A DNA stretch of 64,000 nt from Halorussus gelatinilyticus (GCF_023238445.1 NZ_CP096658.1:372001-436000), one strand, 5' to 3'. Positions 8,477 to 17,901 are shown, counted from the first letter of the stretch. Numbers and translations: made by a program. The notes: generated by a model not told the origin, from the letters alone.

Positions 8477-8699
8477 GAAGAGCGTTAGCGGAAATTTGCG
8501 TCTTTTACCCCCGACCCGGAGCTTTTCGGCGGATTCACGCAGCTCGCCCGACGTTTTATAAATTCTTCAGAGCGCTCTAGAAATTTTAAAACCGAATCTG
8601 AGGGCGTTTCGCCGAAATCAGAGAACGTGGTACGACTACGCATCTCAATCGTGGGAATGCACTGCACGGACGGCGGTTTCGCGGCGACGCCGAGGACGG

Positions 8700-9824
8700 T
8701 CAGCCGTGGCGCTCGATGCAGTCACCGACCCGCGCGAGACCCTCCTCCAGTTCGTCGGTCGGCAGGCCGAACCCGATGCGGAAGTAATCGCCGTAGCCGA
8801 ACAGTTCGCCCGGTGCGAGGACGACGCTCGCCTCTTCGACCACGGTCCGGCAGAACTCCACGCTCCCGTCGAATCCGTCGGGCACCGAGACGAACCCGTT
8901 GACGCCCACCGGGTCGTACCACGCCAAGTCGTGCTGGGAGACGAACTCCCGGACGCGCTCGCAGTTGTGTGCCGCGAGTTCGCGGTTCTCGGCCAGAATC
9001 GACGCCTCGCGCTCGCCGAGCGCCTGCCGGGCGAGGTGCTGGCCGAAGATGGACGGCGAGATGGTGGTGTAGTCCTTCCACTGCCACGCGCGCTCTACGA
9101 CCTCCGACGGCCCGGCTATCCAACCGAACCGCAGGCCGGCGAGACCGTACGCCTTCGTCAGGCTGGTCGTACTGATGCCGTACTCGCCCATGCTCGCCAC
9201 CGGCGGCAGGGGGTCCGACGAGAGCAGGCGATACACCTCGTCGCAGAGCAGGTAGGCGTCGTGGTCGGCCGCGAGGTCGTAGAGCGCCCGGACTTTCTCC
9301 TCGGCGTGGTAGCGCCCGGTCGGGTTGTTCGGGTTGTTCAGGACCACGACCGAGGTCTCGGGGCGCATCGCGTCGGCCACCGCGTCCACGTCCAACTCCC
9401 AGTTCGGCGGTTCGAGCGGGACTCTGCTCACGTCGCCGAGCGCCTCCGGCACCGCGTGGAGCGCCTGATAGGTCGGCGTGACGACGACGGCGTGGGGGTT
9501 CCGCGAACCGGAACCGGACGACGAGGAGGCGGCGTCGCCGCCGAGCGCCCGCTCTTCGTCGAGGACGGACAGAAACGCCAGCAGGTTGGCCTCCTGCGTG
9601 CCGCAGGTGAACAGCACTTCGTCGGCCGTGCGGTCGTACCGCGCCGCGACGTCGGCCCGGAGTTCGGGGTCGCCGTTCGTCGGAATGACGTAGCCGAGTT
9701 TGCCGGGGTCGAGGTCGAACCGGTCGGCTTCGAGGCTCCGGATGCCGCTCTCTGCGAGCATGATGTCGGCCTCATGTTCGTACTCGGCGAACCAGCGTTC
9801 GAGTTCGAAGGGCGCGATGTCCAT
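8700..9824 (-). CDS. Class I/II pyridoxal-phosphate aminotransferase
   Basis: This 374-residue fold-type I PLP enzyme has the substrate-aligning N-terminus, TCGTQEANLLAF at the cofactor phosphate site, VVLNNPNNPTGRYH (the Asn-Pro-Asn-Pro-Thr-Gly loop), YLLCDEVYRLL with the Asp that binds the pyridine nitrogen, and TTSLTKAYGLAGLRFGW with the Schiff-base Lys. The C-terminal FRIGFGLP carries the carboxylate-binding Arg. A Ser/Gly-rich insert (about residues 98-108) is unusual and probably a surface loop. The substrate cannot be assigned; aspartate or an aromatic amino acid are possible. Confidence 0.85.
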   Translation of the reverse strand: MDIAPFELERWFAEYEHEADIMLAESGIRSLEADRFDLDPGKLGYVIPTNGDPELRADVAARYDRTADEVLFTCGTQEANLLAFLSVLDEERALGGDAASSSSGSGSRNPHAVVVTPTYQALHAVPEALGDVSRVPLEPPNWELDVDAVADAMRPETSVVVLNNPNNPTGRYHAEEKVRALYDLAADHDAYLLCDEVYRLLSSDPLPPVASMGEYGISTTSLTKAYGLAGLRFGWIAGPSEVVERAWQWKDYTTISPSIFGQHLARQALGEREASILAENRELAAHNCERVREFVSQHDLAWYDPVGVNGFVSVPDGFDGSVEFCRTVVEEASVVLAPGELFGYGDYFRIGFGLPTDELEEGLARVGDCIERHG

Positions 9825-9917
9825 ACCGACGACACGCGGGCGACGAGCGTAAAGTCACGGGAAGCGACAGTCGTCAGCCCTCGCTCGAACTCGTCTCGCC
9901 ACACACCGCTCACGTCT

Positions 9918-10823
9918 TCAGACGTACATCAGCGGGACCATCGCGGCGATTCCGGCGGCGAGTCCGGCGACCAGTTCCTTGTAACCGTTGCCGGGGAGGT
10001 CCGCGCCGGTCTCCAGCGCCTCGGGGACGAACTCGGTGGCGACCAGATATATCATCGCACCCGCCGCGAACCCGAAGCCGAACGGGAGGAACTCCTGCGC
10101 CCAGCGCACGAACACGAACGCGACGACCGCGCCGATGGGTTGGGGGAGACTGGAGAAGACGGCCGCGCCGACCATCCGCCACTTGCTCACGTTCATCGCG
10201 CGCATCGGGATGGAGATAGCCAACCCCTCGGGCACGTTGTGGATGGAGATGGCGACGGTCATGAAGACGGCGAGCAGCGGCACCGAGAAGCCCAGAATCG
10301 GGATGCCGCCCTCGAAGCCCAACTCGGCGAACGAGACGCCGATGGCGACGCCCTCCGGGAAACTGTGGACCGTCAGGATGCCGAGGACGAGGACGAGCGT
10401 CTTGAGGTCGCCCGTGGCGATGGCCTCGGCCTCCATCGCGTGGTCGTCGTGGTCGTGGCCCCCGCCGTCGGCGTGGACCGACTCGTCGGCGTCGCGGCCG
10501 TCGTCCGCGTCGCCGTGACCCGTGTGAACCCCGACGTCGATGGTGTCGAGCGCCCAGTCGGCGACCTCCACGAGGACGACGCCCGCCAACAGGCCGCCGA
10601 CCATCAGCGTCGGAAAGCCGCCCGCCGCGTAGGCCAGCCCCTCGTTTATCAACCCGAACAGCGACGCCGAGACCATGATTCCGGACGCGAGTCCCCACAG
10701 CGCGACGTTCCAGCGGTCGCTGAAGTCCTCGACCACGAAGAAGGGGAGCGCGCCGAGACCCGTGGCGAGCGCCGTCACGAGTCCCGCGACGAACACCAGC
10801 ACGAGGTTCTCGAAGAGTGCCAT
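9918..10823 (-). CDS. ZIP family metal transporter
   Basis: This 301-residue protein has about eight membrane helices and the ZIP signatures HSFPEGVAIG (helix 4) and HNVPEGLAIS (helix 5), which form the binuclear metal site. The cytoplasmic loop between helices 3 and 4 is rich in His and Asp (HTGHGDADDGRDADESVHADGGGHDHDDH), as usual for zinc-handling members. It would import zinc, iron or manganese. A DtxR/SirR-like dyad lies about 55-70 bases before the ATG, suggesting metal-dependent repression. Confidence 0.9.
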   Translation of the reverse strand: MALFENLVLVFVAGLVTALATGLGALPFFVVEDFSDRWNVALWGLASGIMVSASLFGLINEGLAYAAGGFPTLMVGGLLAGVVLVEVADWALDTIDVGVHTGHGDADDGRDADESVHADGGGHDHDDHAMEAEAIATGDLKTLVLVLGILTVHSFPEGVAIGVSFAELGFEGGIPILGFSVPLLAVFMTVAISIHNVPEGLAISIPMRAMNVSKWRMVGAAVFSSLPQPIGAVVAFVFVRWAQEFLPFGFGFAAGAMIYLVATEFVPEALETGADLPGNGYKELVAGLAAGIAAMVPLMYV

Positions 10824-10876
10824 GTGCGTTCGTTCTCACCACTGGCCAAAAAGAGTTTCCAAAACGCTAATCTGTT

Positions 10877-10890
10877 TTTGGCTATCCTAA
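10877..10890 (-). promoter_or_regulatory. DtxR/SirR-like operator before the ZIP gene
   Basis: On the coding strand the sequence TTAGGATAGCCAAA forms an imperfect dyad (TTAGG...CCAAA) that resembles the consensus half of DtxR/IdeR boxes (TTAGGTTAGCCTAA-type). It lies 54-67 bases upstream of the transporter ATG in an AT-rich promoter. Binding by a haloarchaeal metal-dependent repressor is inferred from resemblance only. Confidence 0.4.
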
Positions 10891-11061
10891 AACTAGTCGG
10901 GCAGAGGGCCTCGTAGTGACGACTCCGCGGCGGGTCGGACTCACGGCTCCCGACGAAATCGAGTCGAAAAACGGCATGCTGGTTGTGGAACGAGTGGCAC
11001 TCCCGCAAAGAGTCGAGACCGGCTTCGCTCGGGAGGCGACCCGTTACGCTCCGGGACGGCC

Positions 11062-12735
11062 TCACTCACCGCCCCGCCGCTGGCGCATCTCGTGGCGGGT
11101 GAACTGCGGGGTGACTCGAGTCCCCTTGCGTCCGCGGAAGGTCCGGTAGAGCAGGGCCGCGATGGCGAACGAGAAGACCGCCGCGACCGCCGCGGCTTCG
11201 ACGGAGGTCAGCGCGTAGAGGAATGCGGTCGAGAACGCGCCCGAGGCCAGCAACATGCCGTAGACGAGTCGCTTGGCCAGTTTCTCGAAGACGTCGTTGC
11301 CGTCCTCCACGTCGGCCCGGACGTAGAAGTCCTCGCGCTCGATGCGGTCCAGCGTGTCCTCCAGTTTCGGCGGGACCCGGACCGACGACTGGATGGACCG
11401 CTGAATCTGGTCGCCGGTCTGGCTGGCGAACTGCTTTATCGACTCCTCGCGGTAGCCCTGTGCGGTCAGATAGTCGGTCGCCACCGAGATGAAGTCGAAG
11501 TCGGGGTCGAGCGTGACGCAGACCCCCTCGACCACGGTGGCGACGCGCAGGACCAGCGCGAGGTTCGAGGGCAGGCGCAGGGGGAACTCGTAGATGGTGT
11601 CCTCGACCTGCTCGACGATCTGCTGGACGCGGTAGGTCTCGATGTCCTCGCCGCGGGCGTCCTCGATGGCCAGTTCCATCACGTCGCCCATCGTCGCGCG
11701 GTCGGCCTCCGGGCTGAGGGTGCCCATCTCCACGAGCGCGTCCAGAATCCCGTCGATGTCCTGGTTCGCCACCGCGATGTAGAAGTCGATGATCTTGTCC
11801 TGGACGAACTCGTCCACGCGACCCGACATCCCGAAGTCGTAGAAGACGATGGTGCCGTCGTCCCGCACGGCGAGGTTGCCCGGATGCGGGTCGGCGTGGA
11901 ACACGCCGTCCTCCAGCAACATCTGGAGGTACGCTTCCTGTAAGTTGACCGCGAGCTGGTGGCGGTCCACGCCCACCGCGTCGAGTTCCTCCACGTCGTT
12001 AATCTTCGTGCCGGTGATGTACTCCATCGTCAGTACGCGCTGACCGGAGTGCGAATCGACGACCGCGGGAATCGCTACGTCCTCGTTGCCCTCGAAGTTC
12101 GACCGAATCTCTTCTAGCATCGCGGCCTCGCGCTCGTAGTCCATCTCCTGCCTGATGGTCCGGTCGAACTCGTCGGCGAGGGTCTCCAGCGAGAACGCCC
12201 GCGCCTGCCCGATAAAGCGCATCAGAACGGGGAGCGACCACTGGATGACCCGGAGGTCGGCGTTGACCAGTTCCTCGATGTTCGGTCGCCGGACCTTCAC
12301 CGCGACCTCCTTGCCGTCGATTTCGGCGATGTAGACCTGCCCGAGGCTCGCGCCGCTGATGGCGTCGGTGTCGAACGCGTCGAACCGCTCCTCGATGGGA
12401 CCCACTTCGTCTTCGAGGACCGCGCGCGCCTCGGCCCAGTCGGCGGGCGGCACCTCGTCTTGGAGCTTCGACAGCACCTCGACGTACTCGGGCGGGAGGA
12501 CGTCGGGCCGCGTCGAGAGCAGTTGCCCGAGTTTGATGAACGTCGGCCCGAGCGTCAGCAGCGACTCCAACAGGGTGTTGGCGCGCTCGACGCGCGTCTC
12601 GCTATCGACCCGGCGGCGACTGCCGAACAACAGGAACCGGCGGCGGTCGCGGGCGTAACTCAACAGCAGCGGCAGGAAGTGGTACGCCACGACGAAGAAC
12701 CGCCGGTACGCGCGGAGGTTAACCAGTGTGACCAC
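11062..12735 (-). CDS. UbiB/ABC1 (ADCK) family atypical kinase
   Basis: This 557-residue protein has the hallmarks of the UbiB family: FIKLGQLLSTRPDVLPPEY (the inhibitory KxGQ motif), an Ala-rich nucleotide loop (ISGASLGQVYIAEIDGKEVAVKVRRPN with the catalytic Lys), the catalytic segment FHADPHPGNLAV, and YDFGMSGR with the metal-binding Asp. Two C-terminal hydrophobic helices (about residues 495-540) would anchor it in the membrane. Relatives support isoprenoid quinone synthesis or lipid movement through ATPase activity. It starts with GTG, 9 bases after the Hsp20 stop, so the two are likely cotranscribed. Confidence 0.9.
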   Translation of the reverse strand: MVTLVNLRAYRRFFVVAYHFLPLLLSYARDRRRFLLFGSRRRVDSETRVERANTLLESLLTLGPTFIKLGQLLSTRPDVLPPEYVEVLSKLQDEVPPADWAEARAVLEDEVGPIEERFDAFDTDAISGASLGQVYIAEIDGKEVAVKVRRPNIEELVNADLRVIQWSLPVLMRFIGQARAFSLETLADEFDRTIRQEMDYEREAAMLEEIRSNFEGNEDVAIPAVVDSHSGQRVLTMEYITGTKINDVEELDAVGVDRHQLAVNLQEAYLQMLLEDGVFHADPHPGNLAVRDDGTIVFYDFGMSGRVDEFVQDKIIDFYIAVANQDIDGILDALVEMGTLSPEADRATMGDVMELAIEDARGEDIETYRVQQIVEQVEDTIYEFPLRLPSNLALVLRVATVVEGVCVTLDPDFDFISVATDYLTAQGYREESIKQFASQTGDQIQRSIQSSVRVPPKLEDTLDRIEREDFYVRADVEDGNDVFEKLAKRLVYGMLLASGAFSTAFLYALTSVEAAAVAAVFSFAIAALLYRTFRGRKGTRVTPQFTRHEMRQRRGGE

Positions 12736-12744
12736 CTCGCGGCG

Positions 12745-13101
12745 TCACCGACTCTCGATGGGGATTTCCTGCTCGGGCGTCGCCTCGCGCTTCGGCAGGC
12801 GAATCTCCAGCACGCCCCGGTCGATGGTCGCCTCGGCGTCCGCACCGGTCGCGTCCGGCGGCAGGGGCAGGTCGGCGTCGAGGAACAGCGACCGCTCCTC
12901 TTGGAGGTAGGAGAACTCCATGGGAACGTCCTTCTCGCGGCGCGCCTCGATTTCGAGTCGCCCGTCGCTGACGCCCACGTCCACCGTCTCCTCGTTGACA
13001 CCCGGCAGGTCGATGACCAGCAGGTAGGCGTCGTCGCTCTCCAGCAGGTCGGCGAACACCGCGTCCGGCAACTCCCGCATGGCCTCACGAAGCGCTGACA
13101 T
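12745..13101 (-). CDS. Hsp20/alpha-crystallin small heat-shock protein
   Basis: This 118-residue chaperone has an alpha-crystallin beta-sandwich: YLLVIDLPGVNEETVDVGVSDGRLEIEA, then the loop with FSYLQEERSLFLDADLPLPPDA and the closing GVLEIRLPKRE. The C-terminal IPI (residues 113-115) matches the I-x-I motif used for oligomer assembly. The N-terminal arm is short. It precedes the UbiB-like gene on the same strand with a 9-base gap, giving a stress-chaperone and membrane-kinase pair. Confidence 0.88.
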   Translation of the reverse strand: MSALREAMRELPDAVFADLLESDDAYLLVIDLPGVNEETVDVGVSDGRLEIEARREKDVPMEFSYLQEERSLFLDADLPLPPDATGADAEATIDRGVLEIRLPKREATPEQEIPIESR

Positions 13102-13196
13102 ACCTGCATCTTAGGACGGAAGGGCGAAAAAGGGTGTGGTCGCGGTCTGCGGCCCGTTCCCACACGTTTTTGGCCGCGGACTGCCGATTTCTACCC

Positions 13197-14426
13197 ATGA
13201 CCGAGGAGCAACCCGACAGAAGAGAGTCGGGGTTCAAGGACAAGACCCGCGTCGGCGAGGCCCGCGAGCGACTCCTCGACGCCGTCGCGCCCCACGACCG
13301 GACCGAGGAGGTCCCGCTCGCGTCCGCCGACGGGCGCGCCCTCGCGGAGGCGGTCGTCGCGGCGCGGGACGTGCCCCACTACCCCCGCGCGGCGATGGAC
13401 GGCTACGCGGTCCGCGCCGAGGACACCTTCGGCGCGAGCGACCGCTCGCCCGAGGTGTTGCGGAACGTCGAGGAGATGGAACCGTCCGGGGCCGTCCGGG
13501 TCCACACCGGGAGCGAACTCCCCGAGGGCGCGGACGCGGTGGTGATGATAGAGCAGGTAGACGAGTTCGGACGGGACGTGGAGGTCTTCGACGCCGTGGC
13601 CGAGGGCGAGAACGTCGCGCCGGTCGGCGAGGACGTCGAATCGGGCCAGCACCTCTACGACGCCGGCCACCGCCTGCGGCCCTCCGACATGGGCCTGTTG
13701 AAGTCGGTCGGCGTCGAGGCGGTGACGGTCCGCGAGCGACCCACGGTCGGCGTAATTCCGACCGGCGAGGAGTTGGTCCAGTCCGACCCCGACCCCGGCG
13801 AAGTCGTCGAGACCAACGGGCTGACCGTCTCGCAGTACGTCGAACGGTGGGGCGGCGCGGCGACGTACCGCGAGGTCGTGACCGACGACCGCGACGCGCT
13901 CCGGGCGGCCATCCAGCGCGACCTGACGAAGGACGTGGTGGTCACGACCGGCGGTTCGTCGGTCGGCGAGCGCGACCTGCTCCCGGAAGTAGTGTCCGAC
14001 CTCGGGGAAATCCTGTTCCACGGCGTCGCGCTGAAACCCGGTCACCCCGTCGCCGTGGGCGTTGTGGAGGAGACGCCCGTCGTCGTGCTACCGGGCTATC
14101 CGGTGGCCTGCATCGTCAACGCGGTCCAGTTCCTCCGGCCTGCATTGAAGGCGGTCGGCGGCCTTCCCCGCGAGTCGTTCCCGACGACCGAGGCGCGACT
14201 CGCCCGGAAGATTCGGAGCGAACCGGGGATTCGCACTTTCGCGCGGGTACAGGTCGAGGCAGGTGGCGACGACGGGAGACCGGTCGCCACGCCGACCAGA
14301 GCCTCGGGGTCAGGTGTGCTGTCGAGCGTCGCACTCGCGGACGGTTGGGTCGAAGTGCCGGAGGGCCGCGAGGGGATTCCAGAGGGCGAGGTCGTGGCGG
14401 TACAGGACTGGGAGTGGTCGGCGTGA
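13197..14426 (+). CDS. moeA: Molybdopterin molybdotransferase MoeA
   Basis: This 409-residue enzyme inserts molybdate (or tungstate) into adenylated molybdopterin. The MoeA pattern is clear: VPHYPRAAMDGYAVRAEDTFGA near the N-terminus, HTGSELPEGADAVVMIEQV, then VGVIPTGEELV, TTGGSSVGERDLLPEV and GHPVAVGVVEETPVVVLPGYPVACIV. A C-terminal beta-barrel domain IV follows. The ATG at 13197 lies 3 bases after a short AT run. The next gene in the same direction encodes a second MoeA-type protein. Confidence 0.93.
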   Translation: MTEEQPDRRESGFKDKTRVGEARERLLDAVAPHDRTEEVPLASADGRALAEAVVAARDVPHYPRAAMDGYAVRAEDTFGASDRSPEVLRNVEEMEPSGAVRVHTGSELPEGADAVVMIEQVDEFGRDVEVFDAVAEGENVAPVGEDVESGQHLYDAGHRLRPSDMGLLKSVGVEAVTVRERPTVGVIPTGEELVQSDPDPGEVVETNGLTVSQYVERWGGAATYREVVTDDRDALRAAIQRDLTKDVVVTTGGSSVGERDLLPEVVSDLGEILFHGVALKPGHPVAVGVVEETPVVVLPGYPVACIVNAVQFLRPALKAVGGLPRESFPTTEARLARKIRSEPGIRTFARVQVEAGGDDGRPVATPTRASGSGVLSSVALADGWVEVPEGREGIPEGEVVAVQDWEWSA

Positions 14427-14640
14427 AACGTAACAGTTCCCGTTTGCAACGGTGGCGACGGTACCGCAGACGAAGTAAACGAGACAGCAGATTCCTCGTA
14501 AGCCCTCGCGCGCCTTTTCAGTCCGCCGAGGACGGTGGACTACCGGCCGAGCGAACACCGAACCGTCGAGGCGAGACCGCAGTAGCCGAATCGCTCACCC
14601 GTAAACCGACCCCCGAAACGAACGCAGGAGCCGATACGCA

Positions 14641-16587
14641 ATGACCGACCGAAAGGAGTTCAGAGACCTCGCCGACCCCGCAGACGCCCGCGACGCAATC
14701 GCCAGCCTCGACCTCGCACCCGACCCCGAGGAGGTCCCGCTCGCCGAGGCGCGGGGCCGCGTCCTCGCCGACCGCATCGACGCCCAACTCGACGTTCCGG
14801 GGTTCGACCGCGCGAGCATGGACGGCTACGCCGTGCGCGCCCGCGACACCTTCGGCGCGGACGAGACCGACCCCGCGACTCTCGACCTCGCCGGAACCGT
14901 TCACGCCGGCGAGGAACCCGACGTAGCCGTCGGCGAGGGCGAAGCCGTCGAAATCTCGACCGGCGCGGTGATGCCTCCCGGCGCGGACGGCGTGGTGATG
15001 GTCGAACGAACTGACGAGTCCGAGGAGGGCGAAGCCGTCGCGGTCCGGACCGCCGTCGCGCCCGGCGACAACGTGATGCTCGCGGGCGCGGACGTGGCCG
15101 CCGGCGAGCGCGCGCTCGGTCCCGGAACCCGGCTCACGGCCCGCGAAATCGGCCTGCTGTCGGCGCTCGGCGTCGAGTCGGTTCCGGTCCGGGGGAAGCC
15201 GACCGTCGGCATCGTCTCGACCGGCGACGAGTTGGTGCGGCCCGGCGAGGAGGTCGATAGCGCGGCGGGCCAAATCTACGACGTGAACAGCTACACCGTC
15301 GCGGCCGCGGTCGAGGAGGCGGGCGGCGAACCGAAGCTCTACCCGCACGCCGGCGACGACTACGACGAGATGGAGGCGATTCTGCGGGAGGCCGCAGCGG
15401 AGTGCGACCTCGTGCTGTCCTCGGGGTCCACGAGCGCGAGCGCGGTGGACGTCATCTACCGGGTCATCGAGGAGCGCGGCGAGTTGCTCCTCCACGGCGT
15501 CGCCGTCAAGCCCGGCAAGCCGATGCTGGTCGGGCGAGTGGGCGACTCGGCCTACGTCGGTCTGCCGGGCTACCCCGTCTCGGCGCTGACCATCTTCCGG
15601 ACGTTCGTCGCGCCCGCGATTCGGCGCGCCGCGGGGGTGCCCGAACCGGCGACGGCGACCGTCGAGGCGCGGATGGCCGCCGAGGAGCGCTACGGCGAGG
15701 GCCGGATGCGGATGATGCCCGTGGGTCTCACAGAGACCGGCGAGCCCCGAAGCGCCTCGAATACGAGCGGTGGAGCCGCGAGCGGCGACCTGCTGGCCTA
15801 CGTCGTGGACAAGGGAAGCGGCGCGACCACCAGCCTCGTGGAGGCCGACGGCGTGGTCGAGGTCCCGGCCGACACCGCCTACCTCGCCGAGGGCGAGACC
15901 GTCGAAGTGCAACTGTTCTCGCCGGACGTGCGCCCGCCGACCGTGCTGGGCGTCGGCGAGGACGACCCCGCCCTCGCCCGCCTGCTCGACGCCGTCGAGC
16001 GCCCGCGATACCTCTCGGTCGGGTCGCGCGAGGGCCTGCGACGCCTCCGGGACGGCGTGCCCGACTTCGCGGTCACCTCGGGCGAACCGGCCGACTCCGC
16101 GAGCGACCGCGGCGTCGATGCCACCGAACTCGCCAGCTACCGGCGCGAGTGGGGACTGGTCGTGCCGTCGGGGAACCCCGAAGACATCGCCGGTCTCGCC
16201 GACCTCGTAGACCGCGACCTGCGATTCGTCAATCGGGGGTCGGACTCCGGCCTGCGGACCAGCCTCGGGAACGCGCTGGCCGACCTCGCCGACGAGCGCG
16301 GTGCGACCCGCCACGACCTCGTGGAGTCCATCGACGGCTTCGAACTCGCGGCGAAGGCCCACGAGAGTCCGGCCAGAAAGGTCGCCGCAGGGCGGACCGA
16401 CGCCGGTCTCGGCCTGCGCGCGACCGCCGAGAAACTGGGCCTCGGCTTCGTCCCGGTCGACACCGAGACGGTGCGCGTGCTGGCGAACCCCGACCGCGAG
16501 TCCAAGCCCGGCGTCCGGGACCTCGACGCCGCGCTTGACGAGCGACTGGACGCCGTTCTGGGCGACTTGCCGGGGTTCGACCGGTAG
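14641..16587 (+). CDS. MoeA fused to a periplasmic-binding-like (LysR substrate-binding-type) domain
   Basis: This 648-residue protein combines two parts. Residues 1 to about 410 are a second MoeA (FDRASMDGYAVRARDTFGA, STGAVMPPGADGVVMVERT, VGIVSTGDELV, SSGSTSASAVDVIYRV and LPGYPVSALTIF). The C-terminal 220 residues form a PBP-like domain (VGEDDPALARLLDAVERP, VPSGNPEDIAGLADLVDRDLRFVNRGSDSGLR, GLRATAEKLGLGFVPVDTETVRV). This architecture is known in archaeal molybdopterin proteins. The binding domain may sense or deliver the oxyanion. It lies 214 bases after moeA on the same strand; that gap shows no other gene. Confidence 0.9.
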   Translation: MTDRKEFRDLADPADARDAIASLDLAPDPEEVPLAEARGRVLADRIDAQLDVPGFDRASMDGYAVRARDTFGADETDPATLDLAGTVHAGEEPDVAVGEGEAVEISTGAVMPPGADGVVMVERTDESEEGEAVAVRTAVAPGDNVMLAGADVAAGERALGPGTRLTAREIGLLSALGVESVPVRGKPTVGIVSTGDELVRPGEEVDSAAGQIYDVNSYTVAAAVEEAGGEPKLYPHAGDDYDEMEAILREAAAECDLVLSSGSTSASAVDVIYRVIEERGELLLHGVAVKPGKPMLVGRVGDSAYVGLPGYPVSALTIFRTFVAPAIRRAAGVPEPATATVEARMAAEERYGEGRMRMMPVGLTETGEPRSASNTSGGAASGDLLAYVVDKGSGATTSLVEADGVVEVPADTAYLAEGETVEVQLFSPDVRPPTVLGVGEDDPALARLLDAVERPRYLSVGSREGLRRLRDGVPDFAVTSGEPADSASDRGVDATELASYRREWGLVVPSGNPEDIAGLADLVDRDLRFVNRGSDSGLRTSLGNALADLADERGATRHDLVESIDGFELAAKAHESPARKVAAGRTDAGLGLRATAEKLGLGFVPVDTETVRVLANPDRESKPGVRDLDAALDERLDAVLGDLPGFDR

Positions 16588-16793
16588 CGCTCGACGCGGC
16601 TCTCGTCGCGGACGCGCTCGGTGACGAAGACCACCGGAATGCGCTCGGCGAATTAGCCGACGGGGCGGGGGATTTCGAGACCGTCGTCGCGACGTCCTCT
16701 GCGGTTACTGTTGCAGTTCGACCTGAAAGCGACAAAACAACTCTCAAGTAAGGCAATAGGTTGCCCAAGAAAACACAACGTCCTCTAACGGAC

Positions 16794-17444
16794 TCAGTTC
16801 GACTCCGCCATCGCCAGCAACTCGTCGAAGCTCTCCACTCGGTAGTCTCCGAGGACGCACTGCTCCCGACGGTGGTGGCCGTGGCGCTCGACGTGAATCG
16901 CGTCGAGTCCGGCGTTCCACGCCGCGCCCACGTCGCTCGCGCCGTCGCCCGCGTAGACGCCGTCGTAGCCGTCCCCGTGGACCCCTATTTGCTCGCGGGC
17001 GTGGTGGAGCGGCGCGGGGTCGGGCTTCCAGCCCAAGTCCTCGTCGCAGCAGATGACCGTGTCGAACCAGTCGCGGATGCCGAGTTCGTCGAGCACGGGG
17101 TCGGCGAGGAACGACTGGCAGTGAGTCACGAGGCCGACCGGGCAGTCGAGGTCTGCCACGAACGCGGCGTCGTCGTAGAGGTACGTCTCTTCGGCACGGC
17201 GCTGTGGGTCCTCGATGTCGTGGAACGCCGGCCAGAAGTCTTCGGGGTCGATGCCCCACTTGCGCAACTGCTCGTTGCGGTTCCCGCCGAGACCGTGCCA
17301 CAGAATCTCGGCCTCGCGGTCGGTGAACTCGCGACCGAGGCGGTCGCCGACCCTATCGAACACCGAGCGCGGATACGACCAGTCAACGTCGATGAGGGTG
17401 CCGTCCAAGTCCAAGAGCCAGTAATCGTACTCGCGGGCGACCAT
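16794..17444 (-). CDS. HAD superfamily hydrolase
   Basis: This 216-residue phosphatase-like protein has the HAD motifs: WLLDLDGTLIDVDWS (nucleophile Asp and acid/base Asp), VGLVTHCQS (motif II Thr), GWKPDPAPLHHA (motif III Lys) and YAGDGASDVGAAWNAG (motif IV acidic pair). The helical cap between motifs I and II suggests the phosphoglycolate-phosphatase or beta-phosphoglucomutase subgroup. The substrate is unknown. The ATG at 17444 was chosen because the upstream extension is unlike the family. The 206 bases downstream up to the fused MoeA gene hold nothing recognised. Confidence 0.85.
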   Translation of the reverse strand: MVAREYDYWLLDLDGTLIDVDWSYPRSVFDRVGDRLGREFTDREAEILWHGLGGNRNEQLRKWGIDPEDFWPAFHDIEDPQRRAEETYLYDDAAFVADLDCPVGLVTHCQSFLADPVLDELGIRDWFDTVICCDEDLGWKPDPAPLHHAREQIGVHGDGYDGVYAGDGASDVGAAWNAGLDAIHVERHGHHRREQCVLGDYRVESFDELLAMAESN

Positions 17445-17524
17445 AGGGACACTCGTGTAGGCGCTCGGGTAATTTAAGCCTTTTTCGGAGGTGGGTTCGC
17501 CGACCGGTCTTTCGGGCGCTGGCG

Positions 17525-17896
17525 CTACTCCTGTACCTCGATGGAACTCCCGAGGTACTTGTTCAGCACCGCCGACACCGAATCGTCGTTGAACGTCGCC
17601 AAGTCCGCGCCAATCTCGTCTTTCAACGCGTCGAGATACTCCTCGTCGGTCTCGAACGCGCGGTACTCGACCGACAGGACGGTCGCGTCCAGCGCCTCCT
17701 CGGTCAGTCGCCGGAAGTGGCGCTCGTCGTTTATCTCCCCGCGCCAGAGGTTGTCGCGGAAGAACAGCCACCCCTCCTCGCCCGGCAGGTCGGCATCGCG
17801 GGAGAGTCGCGTCTCGAACTCGTTCGGTTCGACCGAGACGCCGCCGACCGTCGGGTCGAGGCGAAACCGAACCGCGAAGACGTAGCGAGCGTCCAT
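17525..17896 (-). CDS. LWR-salt protein (haloarchaeal small protein)
   Basis: This 123-residue acidic protein carries the sequence WLFFRDNLWRGEINDERHFRRL, whose Leu-Trp-Arg core names the haloarchaeal LWR-salt family. The N-terminus (RYVFAVRFRLDP) looks like a beta strand of a small alpha/beta fold. No enzymatic motif is visible and the role of the family is unknown. It follows the pterin dehydratase gene by 5 bases on the same strand and is probably cotranscribed with it. Confidence 0.72.
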   Translation of the reverse strand: MDARYVFAVRFRLDPTVGGVSVEPNEFETRLSRDADLPGEEGWLFFRDNLWRGEINDERHFRRLTEEALDATVLSVEYRAFETDEEYLDALKDEIGADLATFNDDSVSAVLNKYLGSSIEVQE

Positions 17897-17901
17897 CGTC
17901 G

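Noticed and set aside
8485-8667. 60-residue frame on the minus strand in the gap before the aminotransferase gene
   Set aside because: Its composition (Lys and Arg rich, few acidic residues) is unlike haloarchaeal protein. It has no family similarity, and the DNA there is AT-rich promoter-like sequence.
14518-16362. Long minus-strand frame opposite the fused MoeA gene
   Set aside because: It is antisense to a clear MoeA-type gene and has repetitive His/Arg/Gly composition without family features.
16588-16793. Possible coding remnant between the fused MoeA and HAD genes
   Set aside because: Short frames there have no recognisable motif and no start with promoter; treated as empty intergenic DNA.
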